Assembly: GCA_025506515.1 (NCBI GenBank)
Contig: CM046442.1
Location: 15,421,187-15,485,186 of the forward strand
Direction of reading: 5' to 3'
DNA: 64,000 bases
Source: Flaveria trinervia
Taxonomy: Eukaryota > Streptophyta > Magnoliopsida > Asterales > Asteraceae
This document shows positions 11,287-22,700 of the stretch, in pieces. A program made the translations under genes and the position numbers. The stretch's first letter is position 1; every line of letters begins with the position of its first letter. The notes beneath the pieces were generated by a model. That model had not been told where the DNA came from. It was given only the letters and a program-made list of their open reading frames with translations, and searched no databases.

Positions 11287-12020
11287 TGTTAGGACCTGGT
11301 ATTTGAACGAAATACCGAATGATTAACGTGTAAACCAAACCAAATAGTGCGGAATCCTATTTGATTGGCGATCCAATCAGTGAGAACGCACGTAGAATCA
11401 ATAAAGTGTTGAATCAAATGTTAAGAATCGATTAGGAATCGATCTACAGCGTTCTATGAACTTGGAGTATCAACTTGGAGGCTTCTGGACGGCTAGGGTA
11501 CGTATGGAGTCGAAATAGAATGAATGCTCTAGTTTTTCCATGAATTGGGTTGTATTTATAGGTTAGTCTTGTTCATTCGTGCGACTGAACCATTAGTATG
11601 GTTCAGTCGTGCGATTGAACCATGCGGTTGGTTCATCCGCACGACTGAGTGTTTAGTCGTGCGACTGAGCCAATCTTATGTTACAATCATACGACTGATC
11701 CAGTCTCCTGGTCCAGTCGTGCGACTGAGTCATTCGTATGAAGTTATTCATGCGTATGGTCCATTCGCATGGGCCATTCGTATGAGAACTTCATTTTGTT
11801 AAGTTTGAATGTATTAATTTATATAACATTAAGTGTAACAATTCAAAAAACCACAAACCTAATTAACTAATTCAACATCGACTCATTAATGAAATATTAA
11901 ACATTATAAATAACAAACAACCAATATCATTTCATTAATCATTCCAAACATTATATCAAAATCAGACAAACAAGATCTATTACATTCATATCATGATCTA
12001 GGGACATACATGTATCAACA
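11287..12020 (-). repeat. 3' LTR of Copia-D
   Basis: On the plus strand it starts TGTTAGGACCTGG and ends TGTATCAACA. The minus-strand TATA box (TATAAATA) is at 11553-11560. A dense palindromic box array at about 11572-11790 lies directly upstream of it in sense direction. Confidence 0.9.
11572..11790 (-). promoter_or_regulatory. CANTCG-NN-CGANTG palindromic box array in the Copia-D 3' LTR
   Basis: Successive boxes such as CATTCGTGCGACTG, CAGTCGTGCGATTG and CAGTCGTGCGACTG, plus half boxes (CATTCGTATG, CATTCGCATG), repeat every 15-30 bases. The array abuts the sense-strand TATA box, the normal place for LTR enhancers. An almost identical array lies in the other LTR at 25041-25255. Confidence 0.65.
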
Positions 12021-12033
12021 AACTCCCCCTTGG
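12021..12033 (-). promoter_or_regulatory. polypurine tract of Copia-D
   Basis: AACTCCCCCTTGG on the plus strand is CCAAGGGGGAGTT on the minus strand, directly beside the 3' LTR. It would prime second-strand cDNA synthesis. Confidence 0.85.
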
Positions 12034-12045
12034 ACCTAGATCTCT

Positions 12046-15000
12046 CTAATGTCTTGTTTTCTTCATTACCTCCTCATTCTTCTTGTACTTATCCTCTTTT
12101 GTGACTCCTGCATGAATCTCAAATGCAAAACAGAGTCTTATGACATTCTGGAACTGGAGGGCTTGTACTATATCCTGCGTATCATAGAACAGTGGCCACT
12201 TGTATAGAGTGTAGACATCACTAGCTGACAAGTTGGTAAGCCACATTGAGTCAAATACCCTGATAGTATCCATTTGGCCCACTTTGTTTAGGACTATGAC
12301 CGCTTCTCCTGTCCTCCAATCGTAGTACCACCACTTAAAGTGTGGAGTGAAGTCCTGTGGCATTTCCCTGAGTGAGATTCTTGACATCGTGCGCGGAGGA
12401 CTCCACTTCAAAACTATATTTGGCTTTCCAGTAATGGCATCAACTTCACACCTTCTGATGTACCTTGTAGGCTGTTGGGGTCTGAAGTTAACCACCTGGT
12501 GTGGTACTCCTTCCTTAGGGCAGCCTCAAACCAGCCTGACATCTTTCTTGGGTCAGCATACAATAGCTTCAGTCTGGCCAGCTGATTGAGCTCAAAACCT
12601 GGTAGAGTCTTTAGATCATGTGGAAATCTAAAATACTCTATGCCCTTTTCTCTTTTAACTGCATAGACGTTAAGGTCCTCAAAATATGCCCATGCTATAA
12701 TCCTGCCCGACACCTTATGATGTTTCTTGACTCTGTAGAGTTTGGTGTAGGCGTCTTGTTTAGGTGCAGCGCGTTGGGCTCTAACTTCTTCAAAATAGGC
12801 AGCCACTCAGCCTTTCAGATATCAACATCATCATTTGAGGCTTGGGCCGTTCCCTCTGTCTTCTCTGACTCCTGCTCCATTTTGTCTAACACCTCAAACG
12901 TATCACTGACAAGGATTCACCTAGATTGGGACCACATTTCCCTCATTATCAGCATACTGAGGGTAGTGCTCTGCAGTGACATCTTCTATTTCTATTTCAT
13001 CAACGTCGTTAAGCTCTTCGTCACTTGTCGAGTCGCACGTTGGAGCATCCTTCACAATCTCATCGGGATTTAACTTGAAGATCTCAGCTAGTTGCTCATT
13101 TGATAGATCGTGAATTATTTCCCCTTCTTCAGGGGTATAACTCACCGACCTTTTGACGATCCCTTGCAGATCAAGTATCATAGTTAGCTGAGTCTTGATC
13201 TGCTGAAGGGGAGCAACATCAAACTCATCCCTCTGATAGTTTGGATCTGTTTGATTTAAACATGTAACACATCACCAGTAGTTAATAATCAAACCAGTAA
13301 TGCATTAATTTTTAATATAAACATCAAATACATAAGTTTAAATACATGATTCAAATACAAAAGTAATCAAATATATAGACATCTAATCATTACTTTTCTC
13401 TTGGATCACTGGATCATCTCTTGGTGGAGCAGAGGAGGAAGGTTGTTGGTCTTGTTTCTTCTTGGATCTCCTATCCTGACCTTGAGTAGAGGCAGATGCA
13501 GCTGCATCCCCTCCTTCTTCATCATCATCCTCATTCCTCTCCTCTGTCCTCTCGTCCTCAATCCCCTCATCATCCTCAGTCTCATCATCATCATTCTCAT
13601 CATCATTATCATCATCATTCTCATCATCATCCTCATCATCTTCGTCTCCCTCTTTAATCTTTAGTGGCTCGTCTTTAGATCCCTTAAGCTTGAGCATGAT
13701 GGTTTTCTTAGCATTCTCCAACTCCTCAATCTTCTTAGCAGATATGACTCTATGCTCTTGGAGTTGGGCGATCTCGTGGCTCTAAGCAGCCATTTGCTGG
13801 GCCTGCTCCTCGATCAGCCGAGCCTGCTCCGAGATCTGGTATGACTGCGTAGCAGTGAGATCTGCAAGCTGACGGATCTGCGTAGTCTTCTCTTCATCAG
13901 CAGCTAATAAACGCATCACCATCCGGTTTAGCGCAGAAAGCTGTTCCTCTACCCCAATTGGAGGTAGAGGAGATCCATATATATGTGCGGGATGGGATGA
14001 GGGTCCTACTTGGTAGCTAGTGGTGGTGGTGGTAGCTAGTGGTGGTGGTGGTAGCTGTGGTGAAGATGGGGTTGGGTCTGTGAGATAGTGGAGGTGATAT
14101 GGAAGTCAAAGATATGGTGGTGGTTGGCATATGTACAGTGGTGGAAGGTGTGGTGGTGGTTGGCATATGTAAAGTGGTGGAAGGTGTGGTGATGGTTGGC
14201 ATATGTACAGTGGTGGGAGGTGTGGTGGTGGTTTTGGTGGTGGATGGTGTGGCTGTAGAGGTGGTAGTGGTGGTGGTAGCTGTGGTGGCTGTGGTGGTGA
14301 TGTAGGTGTGTCTTCTCTTCTTCTTCTTCTGGCCGTGGGGCTGAGCCATCCGTTTCTTCCTCGATCCAGTCGAGGTGGATGCTCCCCCTAGAACACAGCT
14401 AGCTGATTCAGGGGCATAGCTAGGATCTGCAGTCGTCTCTCCCGAATCCCTAGGGCGTTCACCAACCGCCCGGAGTCCATACTCTGTGGGAACAACCTTG
14501 CTTCCCACATTCCTCGTCAAGGGCTCCTCATCCGACTCTTCTTCCTCTTCACCAGGTATGAAGTCTTGGTGGAAACCCGCTGACTCAGCTATGTCGCCTG
14601 TTAGGGCAGATACTAGAGGTATAACATCTGAAGTTGTGCCCCTCGGTGGAATAGGCATATCATCCCCAGCATCCCCACTGTCATCATCGTCTGAATCATG
14701 CTCTGGGAGCAGTAGCCTCTCATCGTCTGAATCGCTGTCATCATGATGCCACTTGCGTCTACCTGGCGCCACATATCTTTCATTGGCGTGATGGCCAATT
14801 AACCTCTTTACCTGAGGCTTTACCTGCTTGCCCCGATACACTCTCATGCGACCCAAAGTCGTGTCATCCATAATCTCTAGGGCAACCGCATCATGGCTCT
14901 CCTTAGGAAGTAATGGTAACTTCTCGTTGAAGATCAGCTGCAGAAACCTAGGGTACATAAAAAACCCTCTTTCCCCTTGGCCTCCAGATTCTCCACCAAA

Positions 15001-15547
15001 TACGAGAAGATCATGCTCGAGAAGCTGAAGGGGTGGTTCAGCACCAGTGCCACATAGGCATTCTGAATCTGGTCTGACAGGTCATCAAACCCACCCCTCC
15101 GAGAAGCAATACACTTCAGGATCACATGCGCCAAGTACTTATACCGGGGACACAGGTTGCTCTTGTTGAGCACACCTGAGTTGATGTCCCCAGCGTACTT
15201 AATCCTGAGGAAGCAACCTCTGACTGTAATGGATGTAGTTTGGTGGGGTGATCAGCATCGTCCCCAAAATCAAGTACTCTCTGGATGTCAGCTGCTGTAA
15301 TCTCAATATCATGACCATGAATGGAGCTCAGTATGCTGTAAGGCTCACGTGAATGATCTACGGAGGCATTTTCCCAGAAAGCCTGATGTAACGACCTGTA
15401 AGGAGTACACGGTGTGGATATGGCTTTATGTATCCGAGAACGTCAAAGGAACGCAATGATCTCTGTAAACTTGGCCCCATTCCGAGTCGTATGGTCCAAA
15501 TGAGCACATATATTGTGCTTTGGATTGATGGACCATCTATCAGCCAT
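12046..15547 (-). pseudogene. Copia-D extra ORF downstream of pol (ORF3), degenerate
   Basis: Sense ORF pieces fill the space between RNase H and the 3' LTR. The likely start is the ATG at 15547 (MADRWSINPKHN), followed by KFTEIIAFL. The N-terminal globular part continues through HVILKCIASRRGGFDDLSDQ and MYPRFLQLIFNEKLPLL (about 15150-14910). The middle is low complexity: acidic/serine stretches, a threonine-proline repeat with HMPT units (14099-14300), a coiled-coil-like segment (LADLTATQSYQISEQA, about 13870-13790) and an Asp/Glu run (about 13540-13660). A C-terminal domain follows (12046-13181, with KWWYYDWRTGEAVIVLN). Frame breaks near 15460, 14950, 14016, 13780, 12806 and 12490 disable it. 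It is homologous to the Copia-C ORF at 30907-35110. I know similar proteins only as unnamed ORFs in Asteraceae repeats; function unknown. Confidence 0.75.
14099..14300 (-). repeat. minisatellite encoding Thr/Pro repeats in ORF3 of Copia-D
   Basis: Units of about 36 bases (GTGGTGGTTGGCATATGTA...) repeat about three times. In the sense frame they encode TTTTPSTTVHMP-like units, a mucin-like stretch. Confidence 0.7.
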
Positions 15548-15629
15548 TGACCTAAAACATAAGACACAGAAGCATTAGAAAGTCATACATTCAAAATTCA
15601 GTTCAAGGTGTATAGTTTAAATTCAATCT

Positions 15630-15870
15630 GATTCATTCGTGCGAATGAATCATGCGACTGAAGTCAGTCAGTTGTACTTTCATGCGACTGATCTCATTCG
15701 GGTGAATGAGACATGCGACTTAGTTCAATCTGTCGGCTGAGTCCGCGATTGGTTCAGTCGGCCGACTGAGTTCATTCGCATGATACATTCGGCCGATTGA
15801 CCCATTCGGCAGCTTCAATCATGCGATTGAAGTTCACCCAGACGACCAATCGCATGACCCACTGTTCAAT
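15630..15870 (-). promoter_or_regulatory. palindromic box array immediately upstream of ORF3 (Copia-D)
   Basis: It contains a perfect inverted repeat with 10-bp arms (GATTCATTCG...CGAATGAATC around 15631), the palindrome TCAGTCGGCCGACTGA near 15756 and CTTCAATC...GATTGAAG near 15811. Many single boxes lie between. It lies within about 80 bases of the proposed ORF3 start, on its upstream side. Confidence 0.65.
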
Positions 15871-16244
15871 CGATTGAGGTTCGAATCTTGATCAATTCAT
15901 GAAATTAAATGTTGTTTAATGGCTCTTTAGATTCGGAATCTCTTAACTAATGACCTATTAGACTTAATTTTAACATGTTGCTTAGTTTTAGTTGGTTATT
16001 AGGTCATTTACGGCCTGTTTCTTGTTTCAGTCAAATATCACAAAACTTGGGTTCAATGTCTTCTGATTTAGGTAAACTTTCAATGCAATATACTTGTATA
16101 ATCGACAACCCACGTCAGAAGATCAATAAAGATGTAAAAACAAGGTCTAGAGGAATTTCGGCAGAGTAACGGTACTTGGTGCGATTTAGGAGCGATTGAG
16201 GGTGATGAGTGGAATGCGATCGACTATGGCCCTTTAACTACTGA

Positions 16245-16570
16245 AGTTGAGTTCAATCGGCCGACTGGCCTCATTCGCTCAGTTCATTCGGGCGACTGAG
16301 GCTCAGTCGTGCGATTGGACCAGTCAGTCGCATTCAGTTGTCCGACTGAGTCTCAGTCGGTCGACTGACTCATTCGTGCCCTTTCATTCACACCTTCAGT
16401 TAACCGACTGAGTCTCAGTCGGTCGAATGACTCATTCGCACCCATTCATTCGGTCGAATGGATCATTCTGATAAGCCATTCGGGTGAATGGCTCAATCTC
16501 ATGTCCAGTCGTGCGAATGGGATCCATTCGCATGGTTGGTCCATACTTATGATCCAGTCGTGCGAATGGG
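16245..16570 (-). promoter_or_regulatory. second palindromic box array in the pol-ORF3 spacer
   Basis: Boxes such as CTCAGTCGTGCGATTG, CTCAGTCGGTCGACTG, CAGTCGGTCGAATG and AGCCATTCGGGTGAATGGCT (8-bp perfect arms, about 16480) repeat through 330 bases. Composition and motif match the LTR array. Confidence 0.65.
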
Positions 16571-16634
16571 TTACACTTATGAACATTTAGCACTTGCACC
16601 CTTTTTACCTGTTGAAATTAACATTATGAGCATT

Positions 16635-16770
16635 TGATCATCTCAGACATGATCATTTTTGCTTGAAAACCTTTTGATCACCTCAGACGTGATCCTTTTA
16701 AAACATTTAGTCACCTCAGACGTGACCCTTTTAAACTTTGAAAACACATGTGGCCATCTCAGACATGACC
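16635..16770 (-). repeat. four hairpins with constant CTCAGAC loop and co-varying arms
   Basis: On the plus strand the arms are TGATCAT/ATGATCA (16635-16655), GATCAC/GTGATC (16676-16694), GTCAC/GTGAC (16710-16726) and GGCCAT/ATGACC (16752-16770). All flank CTCAGAC. The first three are perfect. The fourth has one C-A mismatch on the plus strand that becomes a U-G wobble pair on the minus (sense) strand. Confidence 0.6.
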
Positions 16771-18164
16771 CTTTTAGGTGAGTTAATCCCATACTGATTT
16801 TCATGATATAGTCCGACGAACAAACAAACTAAAATGACTAACTAACTATAAACTTAAACTAAATACAAAAATAAAACTTGTTTTTGACTTTTTGTGAGAG
16901 ATAAATCCTAAGATAGACATCTACAGGATTTGGTTCCAGAATAGGCAGCTTCAATTTAGTTTGATCACACCTGGACCAATTCAAATTTTGGAATCATACA
17001 GGCAAGTCAAATCATTTGGGACTTGTTATCAAAACTTTTGATGCTCAATTCTTGGTTTTCATCCAGAGTCGTTAGCAAATTTAGGAAATCACACTGTTAC
17101 TATTAGATTCCCACATTGATTTGAACTTTCAAGAATTGCAGCCACAATGATTGTCAGTATATTTGTCCTCTTAAATCCACACACAGACGACCAAACTGGT
17201 GATAGTTTTAGGTTTAATTATTTCAACTAACATTTTGGATCCCACTTATATGGTAATCAACATTCCTCAGGAGCTTTTGAGCGGTCTACGGGTATTTTCA
17301 CAAGAAGAGACTATTCTTAGAGCTTTCAAAGAGAAGCCAATCCTTAGGTCAGTGCCATCGCACAGCAGAGAGGCGGCAAACAACAATGAATTCTAGAATA
17401 TCTAGGTTATGCTTATCCTCGGGTCAGTGCCATCGCACAGCAGAGAGGCACACAACCTATCTTCTTGTTAGAGCAGCTAAATTTTCTTTTGCACAGAATG
17501 CACCAACAACATATGTCATTAGCTTGATAGCATCTGTCTTTCAATTTTTTCGTGCTTTGCTCTATTTATGGTCATCCGCACACATTTGTGGCGTTTACAT
17601 GCTCATTACCCCTTATTGAATATTGTTGATTGTGTTAACCAGTGATAAGATGGCAGCCCACAGTCAGTTGAACAACTTAGTTTGATCTTGAGATCACCAG
17701 TCAGATCTAATCATCTATTGTGTTGAATCTACCGACATATCATTTGTGGTCTAGCAACCTCTAGGTCTACTTTCTTTGTGTTACCTTAGTAGTTACCAGT
17801 TTTTCTATCATCTTCCCTTTTATATTGCTTAGACTACACAGACTTATACTTTGAATTTTGCATCTTTTCTAAATTAAATTTTAAAGTCCTTTTGATTTGT
17901 TCCTGTGTACTATCATTTTCCAAAAGGTTTGAATCGGTATCACAGATACGATCTACCTTATATCAGCTATCCACTCCTTCTCCCTCGTTTTTTTTTAATG
18001 TACTAGCTGACCTACTCTCCCCCTAAAATTCTAAAATCATACTGGATTTAATTATTTTAGGATTTTAAAAGACAACTAAATAACATGAATTTAATTTAAA
18101 CAGAATAAAATAAATAAGAAAAATAAAAAAGTATAACTACAATGCATCGGACTACACATGATCA

Positions 18165-19740
18165 TCATCAGGAATAACATCACTTTTCTTTTTAACGTCG
18201 TTGACCTCTAACAGATATAGAAAACGTGGTTTATCAAAGGCTTTTGTATAGAGGTCAGCGCGTTGAAAGTCAGAATTAATTTTTACCACATCGATTAAGT
18301 TCTTTTCAAAACAGTCTCTTATGAAATGGTATTTAATACCGATGTTTTGGTCTTTGGATGTTGTACCGGATTTTTAGTTACTGCAATTGCAGCAGAGTTA
18401 TCAACAAAGATAGGAGTAGAAGAAAACATTAAACCGTAATCCCGCATTTACTGTTGAATCCAGATGATTTGTGAACAGCAACTTGTAGCAGCAACGTATT
18501 CGGCTTCACAGGTTGACAATGCAACCGAGGTCTGCTTCTTACACTGCCAGGTAACTAATCTTCTCCCAAAAAATTGACACCCTGCTGATGTAGACTTGTA
18601 GTTCATCTTGCAGCCCCCGTAATCCGAGTCACTATACGCCGTGAGCTCAAAGTCATCATCATGAGGATACCACAAACCAAGTGTAGGTGTACCCTTCAGA
18701 TAGCGAAATATCCTTTTGACCCCGATCAGATGGTTAACCTTAGGCTTAGCCTGATATCTATAACATAAACATGTAGCATACATGATATCAGGTCTTGAGG
18801 CAGTGAGATACATGAGGGATCCAGTCATTCCTTGGTACATTGTGGCATCTACCAGATCTCCATTTTCGTCAGGTGTTATAGCATGATTTGTAGCAAGTGG
18901 AGTCCCAGCAGCAGAAGCAATCTCCATGTCAAACTGACTGAGAATGTCTCCCACATACTTGGTCTGATGTAGAAAGATCCTATTTGGTGTCTGATCCACC
19001 TGTAACCCGAGAAAGAATTTCATCTCCCCCATAGCACTCATCTCAAACTCTTTCTTCATAACTGCTTCAAACTCTTTGCATAATTCTTCGTTCTTTGAAC
19101 CGAAGATTATGTCATCGACATAGATTTGTACTAGCAGTAGGTCTCCATCTTTTTCTTTGATGAACAGTGTGCAGTCAATGACTCCCCTGCGAAAGCCGTG
19201 ATTCACAAGATGAGTTGAGAGTTTCTCATACCAGGCCCTTGGAGCTTGATGAAGCCCGTATGAGGCCTTGTCGAGTTTGTAAACTCTGTCCCGATGATAA
19301 GGATCTTCAAATCCCTCGGGTTGACTGACATACACTGTCTCTCAAATTTCCCCATGAGGAAAGCACTCTCTCTTCACATCTAATTGATAGACTTTAATCT
19401 TCATATACGATGCATAGGCAAGGAAGATACGGATGGCTTCCATCCTTGCCACGGGTGCAAATACTTCATTGTAGTCAATCCCCTCGACTTGGTGAAATCC
19501 CTGAACAACCAGTCAAGCCTTGTTCCTGATAACGACCCCTGGTCATCCTTCTTTCATTTCAAGAGACCCTTTGGTGCCAATGACCTTAGCACCTTTAGGT
19601 CAGAGTCTATACTCCTAACTTCTTGAACTGAAGAAGTTCCTCTTGCATTCTCCATAACAGAGGCATAATCAGCTGAGTACAGCTGATTTCGGGTTTGTAC
19701 TCCTGATCTGACATCCCCAATGACATTGTCTAAGGGATGA
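18165..19740 (-). pseudogene. Copia-D reverse transcriptase and RNase H
   Basis: The frame 19335-18448 is open for 295 codons. It carries MYVSQPEGFEDP, LHQAPRAWYEKL, the catalytic YVDD in IYVDDIIFGSKNEE, then GSLMYLTASRPDIMYATCL and the RNase H signatures AYSDSDYGGCK and LSTCEAEYVAA. Upstream RT motifs (about 19740-19340) are out of frame, including an APRA-to-GK linker broken near 19336. RNase H continues beyond a stop at 18448 (FVDNSAAIAVTKNPVQHPKTK) to about 18165. RT and RNase H copy the RNA genome. At least two frame breaks disable this copy, although the catalytic core is the best preserved part of the nest. Confidence 0.88.
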
Positions 19741-19751
19741 TAGACGTTTAG

Positions 19752-20200
19752 TCATGATCCTGGAGTAGTAGGAACAGCTACCTCAGATCCAAGGTTATGA
19801 ACATTTGGTTCTGCATCTGAGGTAGAAGCAGTTTGAGGTTCCAAAGTCGAAGGTGCATCACCGTTAGATGCTTGTGGACTTTCAGGAACTGGAACCTGTT
19901 CCTCCTGACTGTTCTGGTCATCTTCTTCAGCTTCATCTTCAGAGGAGGAGTCACAGGTGTCGACTACTCCCCCTGATTGAGTAGATGATTCTTCCTGTGA
20001 ACTCGATGATGTTAAATCAAGAGATGGTGTATTCAAGATATCATACATCATTCGAGTAGCTAACTCATCATCAGGAGGAGAGAAAGGGATGTTGAAGGAC
20101 TTAAAGAATGCATCATAGTTGAAAAAGTAGGCGGGTCCTTTGCCAGTAGGTGGCGTGGTATATCTCTGAACATCAACATTACACCACACTTCTACTAGAC
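19752..20200 (-). pseudogene. Copia-D integrase-RT linker, acidic and serine-rich
   Basis: The open frame 20189-19752 reads as a hydrophilic linker. It contains TTPPTGKGPAYFFNYDAFF near the N-terminus, then runs of Ser, Glu and Gln such as SSSSQEESSTQSGG. This is the variable hinge between integrase and RT in SIRE-type pol. No enzymatic motif is present. Confidence 0.65.
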
Positions 20201-20219
20201 CCGTTGAGTTGTTGTAAAC

Positions 20220-21045
20220 TCTCTTGTTCGGTATGTTGTATCCTAGGAAGATTCCTTCATCAGCCTTCTCACTGAATTTACCTTCTTGAGTCTTCTTCAG
20301 AAGTGTACACGGCGCTCCAAATGGTTCGAGATACTCCAGATTTGGTTTACGTCATTGTAGTAGCTCGTAACATTCTTTTCGTGGCGCTTGACTATCAAAA
20401 CTCGATTCAGTGTATAACATGCATTAGCCACTGCCTCATTCCAGAATTGGATAGGCAGTTTCGAGTCTGCCAGCATTGTCCGTGCTGTCTCTATCAAGCT
20501 TCTGTTTTCTCTCTCTCAGCACACATTCATCTGAGGCGTGTAGGTAGAAGTGAATTGATGCACAATTCCCTTTTCCTTGCAGTAAGCCTCCATCCACTGA
20601 TTCTTGAATTCAGTCTGTTGTCTGAGCGTACTTGTCTCACTTTTAGCTTGTAGAGAGATTCCAGTGTGGTTACTAAATCCTTGAATGACTCAAATGTTCT
20701 GATTTGGACTTCAGAAACATTACCCAAGAGAATCTTGTGTAGTCATCAGTAACCACAAAACAGTACAAGTCGCCTGCAATGCTCTTTGTACTGACTAGAC
20801 CAAACAGATCCATGTGAGGAAGTTCAAGAGGAAGTTCTACTGAATGAACTTTCTTTTCCTTATGAGACTTCTTCGTCTGTTTGCCTTTCTTGCAAGCTAC
20901 ACAAAAATCAGGAAGTTGGAAATTCTTGACATTTACTCCTCTCACAAGATCATTCTAGATCAAGTGATTCATCCGTTGATTGATGTGTCCCATTCTCCTA
21001 TGCCAGGAGACGGAGTCCTTCTTAGTGTCTTTTGATAGAAAGCAC
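20220..21045 (-). pseudogene. Copia-D integrase
   Basis: The zinc-binding HHCC region is seen as WHRRMGHINQRMNHLI (about 21015-20960) and CVACKKGKQTKKSH (about 20910-20870). The core begins with LPHMDLFGLVSTKS (first catalytic Asp) and VRSDNR (second Asp) around 20620. The usual glutamate region is scrambled by frame changes between 20540 and 20500. The frame 20497-20297 restores IETARTMLADSKLPIQFWNEAV, which follows the glutamate in intact copies. At least three frameshifts and a stop after MNHLI abolish function. Confidence 0.8.
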
Positions 21046-21139
21046 TAAACTTCATGACCCGTTGTAGAAGCTGTTGAGAGATCCAAAACATAAAGGTCTT
21101 TATATCTTGAAACTGTCATCAGAACTTGGTCCTCCGGAA

Positions 21140-21440
21140 TCACGTAGTCTTTCTTTAGGACGTAACACTTCTTGTTGTCGAATATGACTTTAAAACCTTT
21201 ATCATAGATTTGGGAAACAGAGAAAAGTAGTTGTTTTGAAGTTGTTGAACGTAGTTCACCTTATCAAACTTAACTTTCTGATTTCCAACTTCTCCCTGAG
21301 CTATGATATAGCCTCCCTTGTTTCCAGCAAACAAAACATGCCCTCCTTTTATTTGCTTGACGTTTGATAAAAGAGCCCTATTTCCTGCCATGTGCCTGGA
21401 TGCTCCGCTGTCTACAATCCACGTGTTGGTTTCAGCACTT
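21140..21440 (-). pseudogene. Copia-D aspartic protease
   Basis: The catalytic motif WIVDSGASRHMAGN is intact at about 21425-21380. It is followed by VLFAGNKGGYIIAQGEV and VNYVQQLQNNYFSLF (the usual NLLSVSQ position). The open piece 21391-21155 begins inside the motif. A stop lies just upstream near 21440, so it is not continuous with gag. Confidence 0.8.
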
Positions 21441-21531
21441 TAGCGAACACCCTGCACATTCAATGTAAAACATTAGTTTAGGTTAGGAACCCAAGCCTTT
21501 ACTGGCTTGGGTTTCCTAGAGGCATCACACA

Positions 21532-22700
21532 TCATGAATTTAACCCATTGACCCTTAGAGGGTGAGGGTAGCTCAGGTTCCTTCTTGTCATCATTATCAG
21601 ACACAGAGGATGACTGTGATAAACAGTTGACTGGCTAATGGGTTGAAAGGTAGGTTCACTAGTTCTTCTAGGTGGAGTTAAAGAACTCCTTTTAGAAGAC
21701 CTAGGTTTTGAATCCTGAAATTTAATCTTCTTCCTAGGTGTCTGATAGTAAGGACAAAAGGAAGCAATGTGTCCACACTCTCCACAGTTGTAGCACGACC
21801 TGCTATCAACTTTATGATTAAACTTTCTTTGTGAAGATGTGTGTGACACCCTAGTAACATCACTTAGTTGGGTTTTGACTCTGTTTCTTTTGATGTTTTC
21901 TCCTGTTTAACAAAATTAATTGTTTTAACATTTTTAACATCTTTTTCCTTTTGGTTAACTGGTTTTTGACATGAAGCTCGTGAAAGATTAACATTTGCCG
22001 TCCTTTTAGATTCAGATTTGGCTTTGTTTGACCCGGACTTTATATTAACCTTTCCAAATTCTTTTTCCAGATTAACACAAGGCATTTTACCCTTTGCCTT
22101 TGAAGTGGCCTCCTTTTGTTTTGTTCCAGATTCAATTGATGAACATGCGGAATCTGGATCACTAACAAAAGGAGTAGACACCACATGATCCTTGATGGGG
22201 TTGATATTTATTGGTCTACTCTTAGTGTTCAACAAAGTCTCGGGTGGTGGTGGAACCACTTTATAACCCAAACCCTCCCCGTTGTTTCTTTCTCTCACTA
22301 AGTGTTGGACAATGTGTGATGAACTTGTCCAACTTTGCAGTTTTTGCTTTAATGAGTTTACTTCTACTTCTAAAACTGCCTTTTGCTTCTTAGTGTCTTC
22401 TAGGGAGTTAAGATAGTACCTAATTTCATTAGCTTGATTAAATGCAACTACTTTAGTTTCCCTAAGCTGTTTAGTCAAAAGGTCTATCTTTTCTTTGTAA
22501 CTATGCTCATTTTGTTTTAAAACTCTATTAGCCTCAGTGCACAGTTGCAAATCCTTAACTAAGTTATCATTATGATCTAATAACCTAACAAATTTCTCAT
22601 CTATGCTATCTCTAAAAGTATCACAATCAGAACAAGTATGATTTTTAAACAGTTGGTCAGTGGTACTTACCTGAGGAGTTTCAGAAGAGTTAGCCATCAA
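21532..22700 (-). pseudogene. Copia-D gag C-terminal part: coiled coil and second zinc knuckle
   Basis: The frame 22700-21864 carries a long heptad-patterned helix (LVKDLQLCTEANRVLKQNE through LEVEVNSLKQKLQ), then a lysine-rich basic segment. A frame change near 21860 leads to a perfect CCHC knuckle, CYNCGECGHIASFC (about 21805-21764), followed by a basic tail. Coiled coils in SIRE-type gag are thought to drive multimerisation; here that is inference. The frame is separated from the upstream gag by a shift near 22700. Confidence 0.75.

Larger units (their letters stand above)
15548..18160 (-). other. pol-ORF3 spacer of Copia-D, rich in structured repeats
   Basis: No coding domain is visible. 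It contains two palindromic box arrays (15630-15870 and 16245-16570) and four CTCAGAC-loop hairpins (16635-16770). About 1.3 kb of unremarkable sequence (16,800-18,160) includes a duplicated GTCAGTGCCATCGCACAG segment near 17348 and 17424. In sense direction the order is RNase H, plain spacer, hairpins, boxes, ORF3. Confidence 0.6.

Noticed and set aside
13401..13664. Plus-strand isoleucine-rich open frame resembling a membrane protein
   Set aside because: Antisense of the Asp/Glu run in ORF3; the ATCATC repeats create the hydrophobic reading.
14099..14391. Plus-strand valine- or glycine-rich open frames
   Set aside because: They are the antisense of the Thr/Pro repeat in Copia-D ORF3.
15880..15900. 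tRNA T-loop-like GAGGTTCGAATCTT
   Set aside because: No acceptor, D-arm or anticodon arm can be folded around it.
11572..16570. CRISPR-like array of short repeats
   Set aside because: The boxes vary in sequence and spacing, have no uniform spacers, and lie inside a plant retrotransposon.
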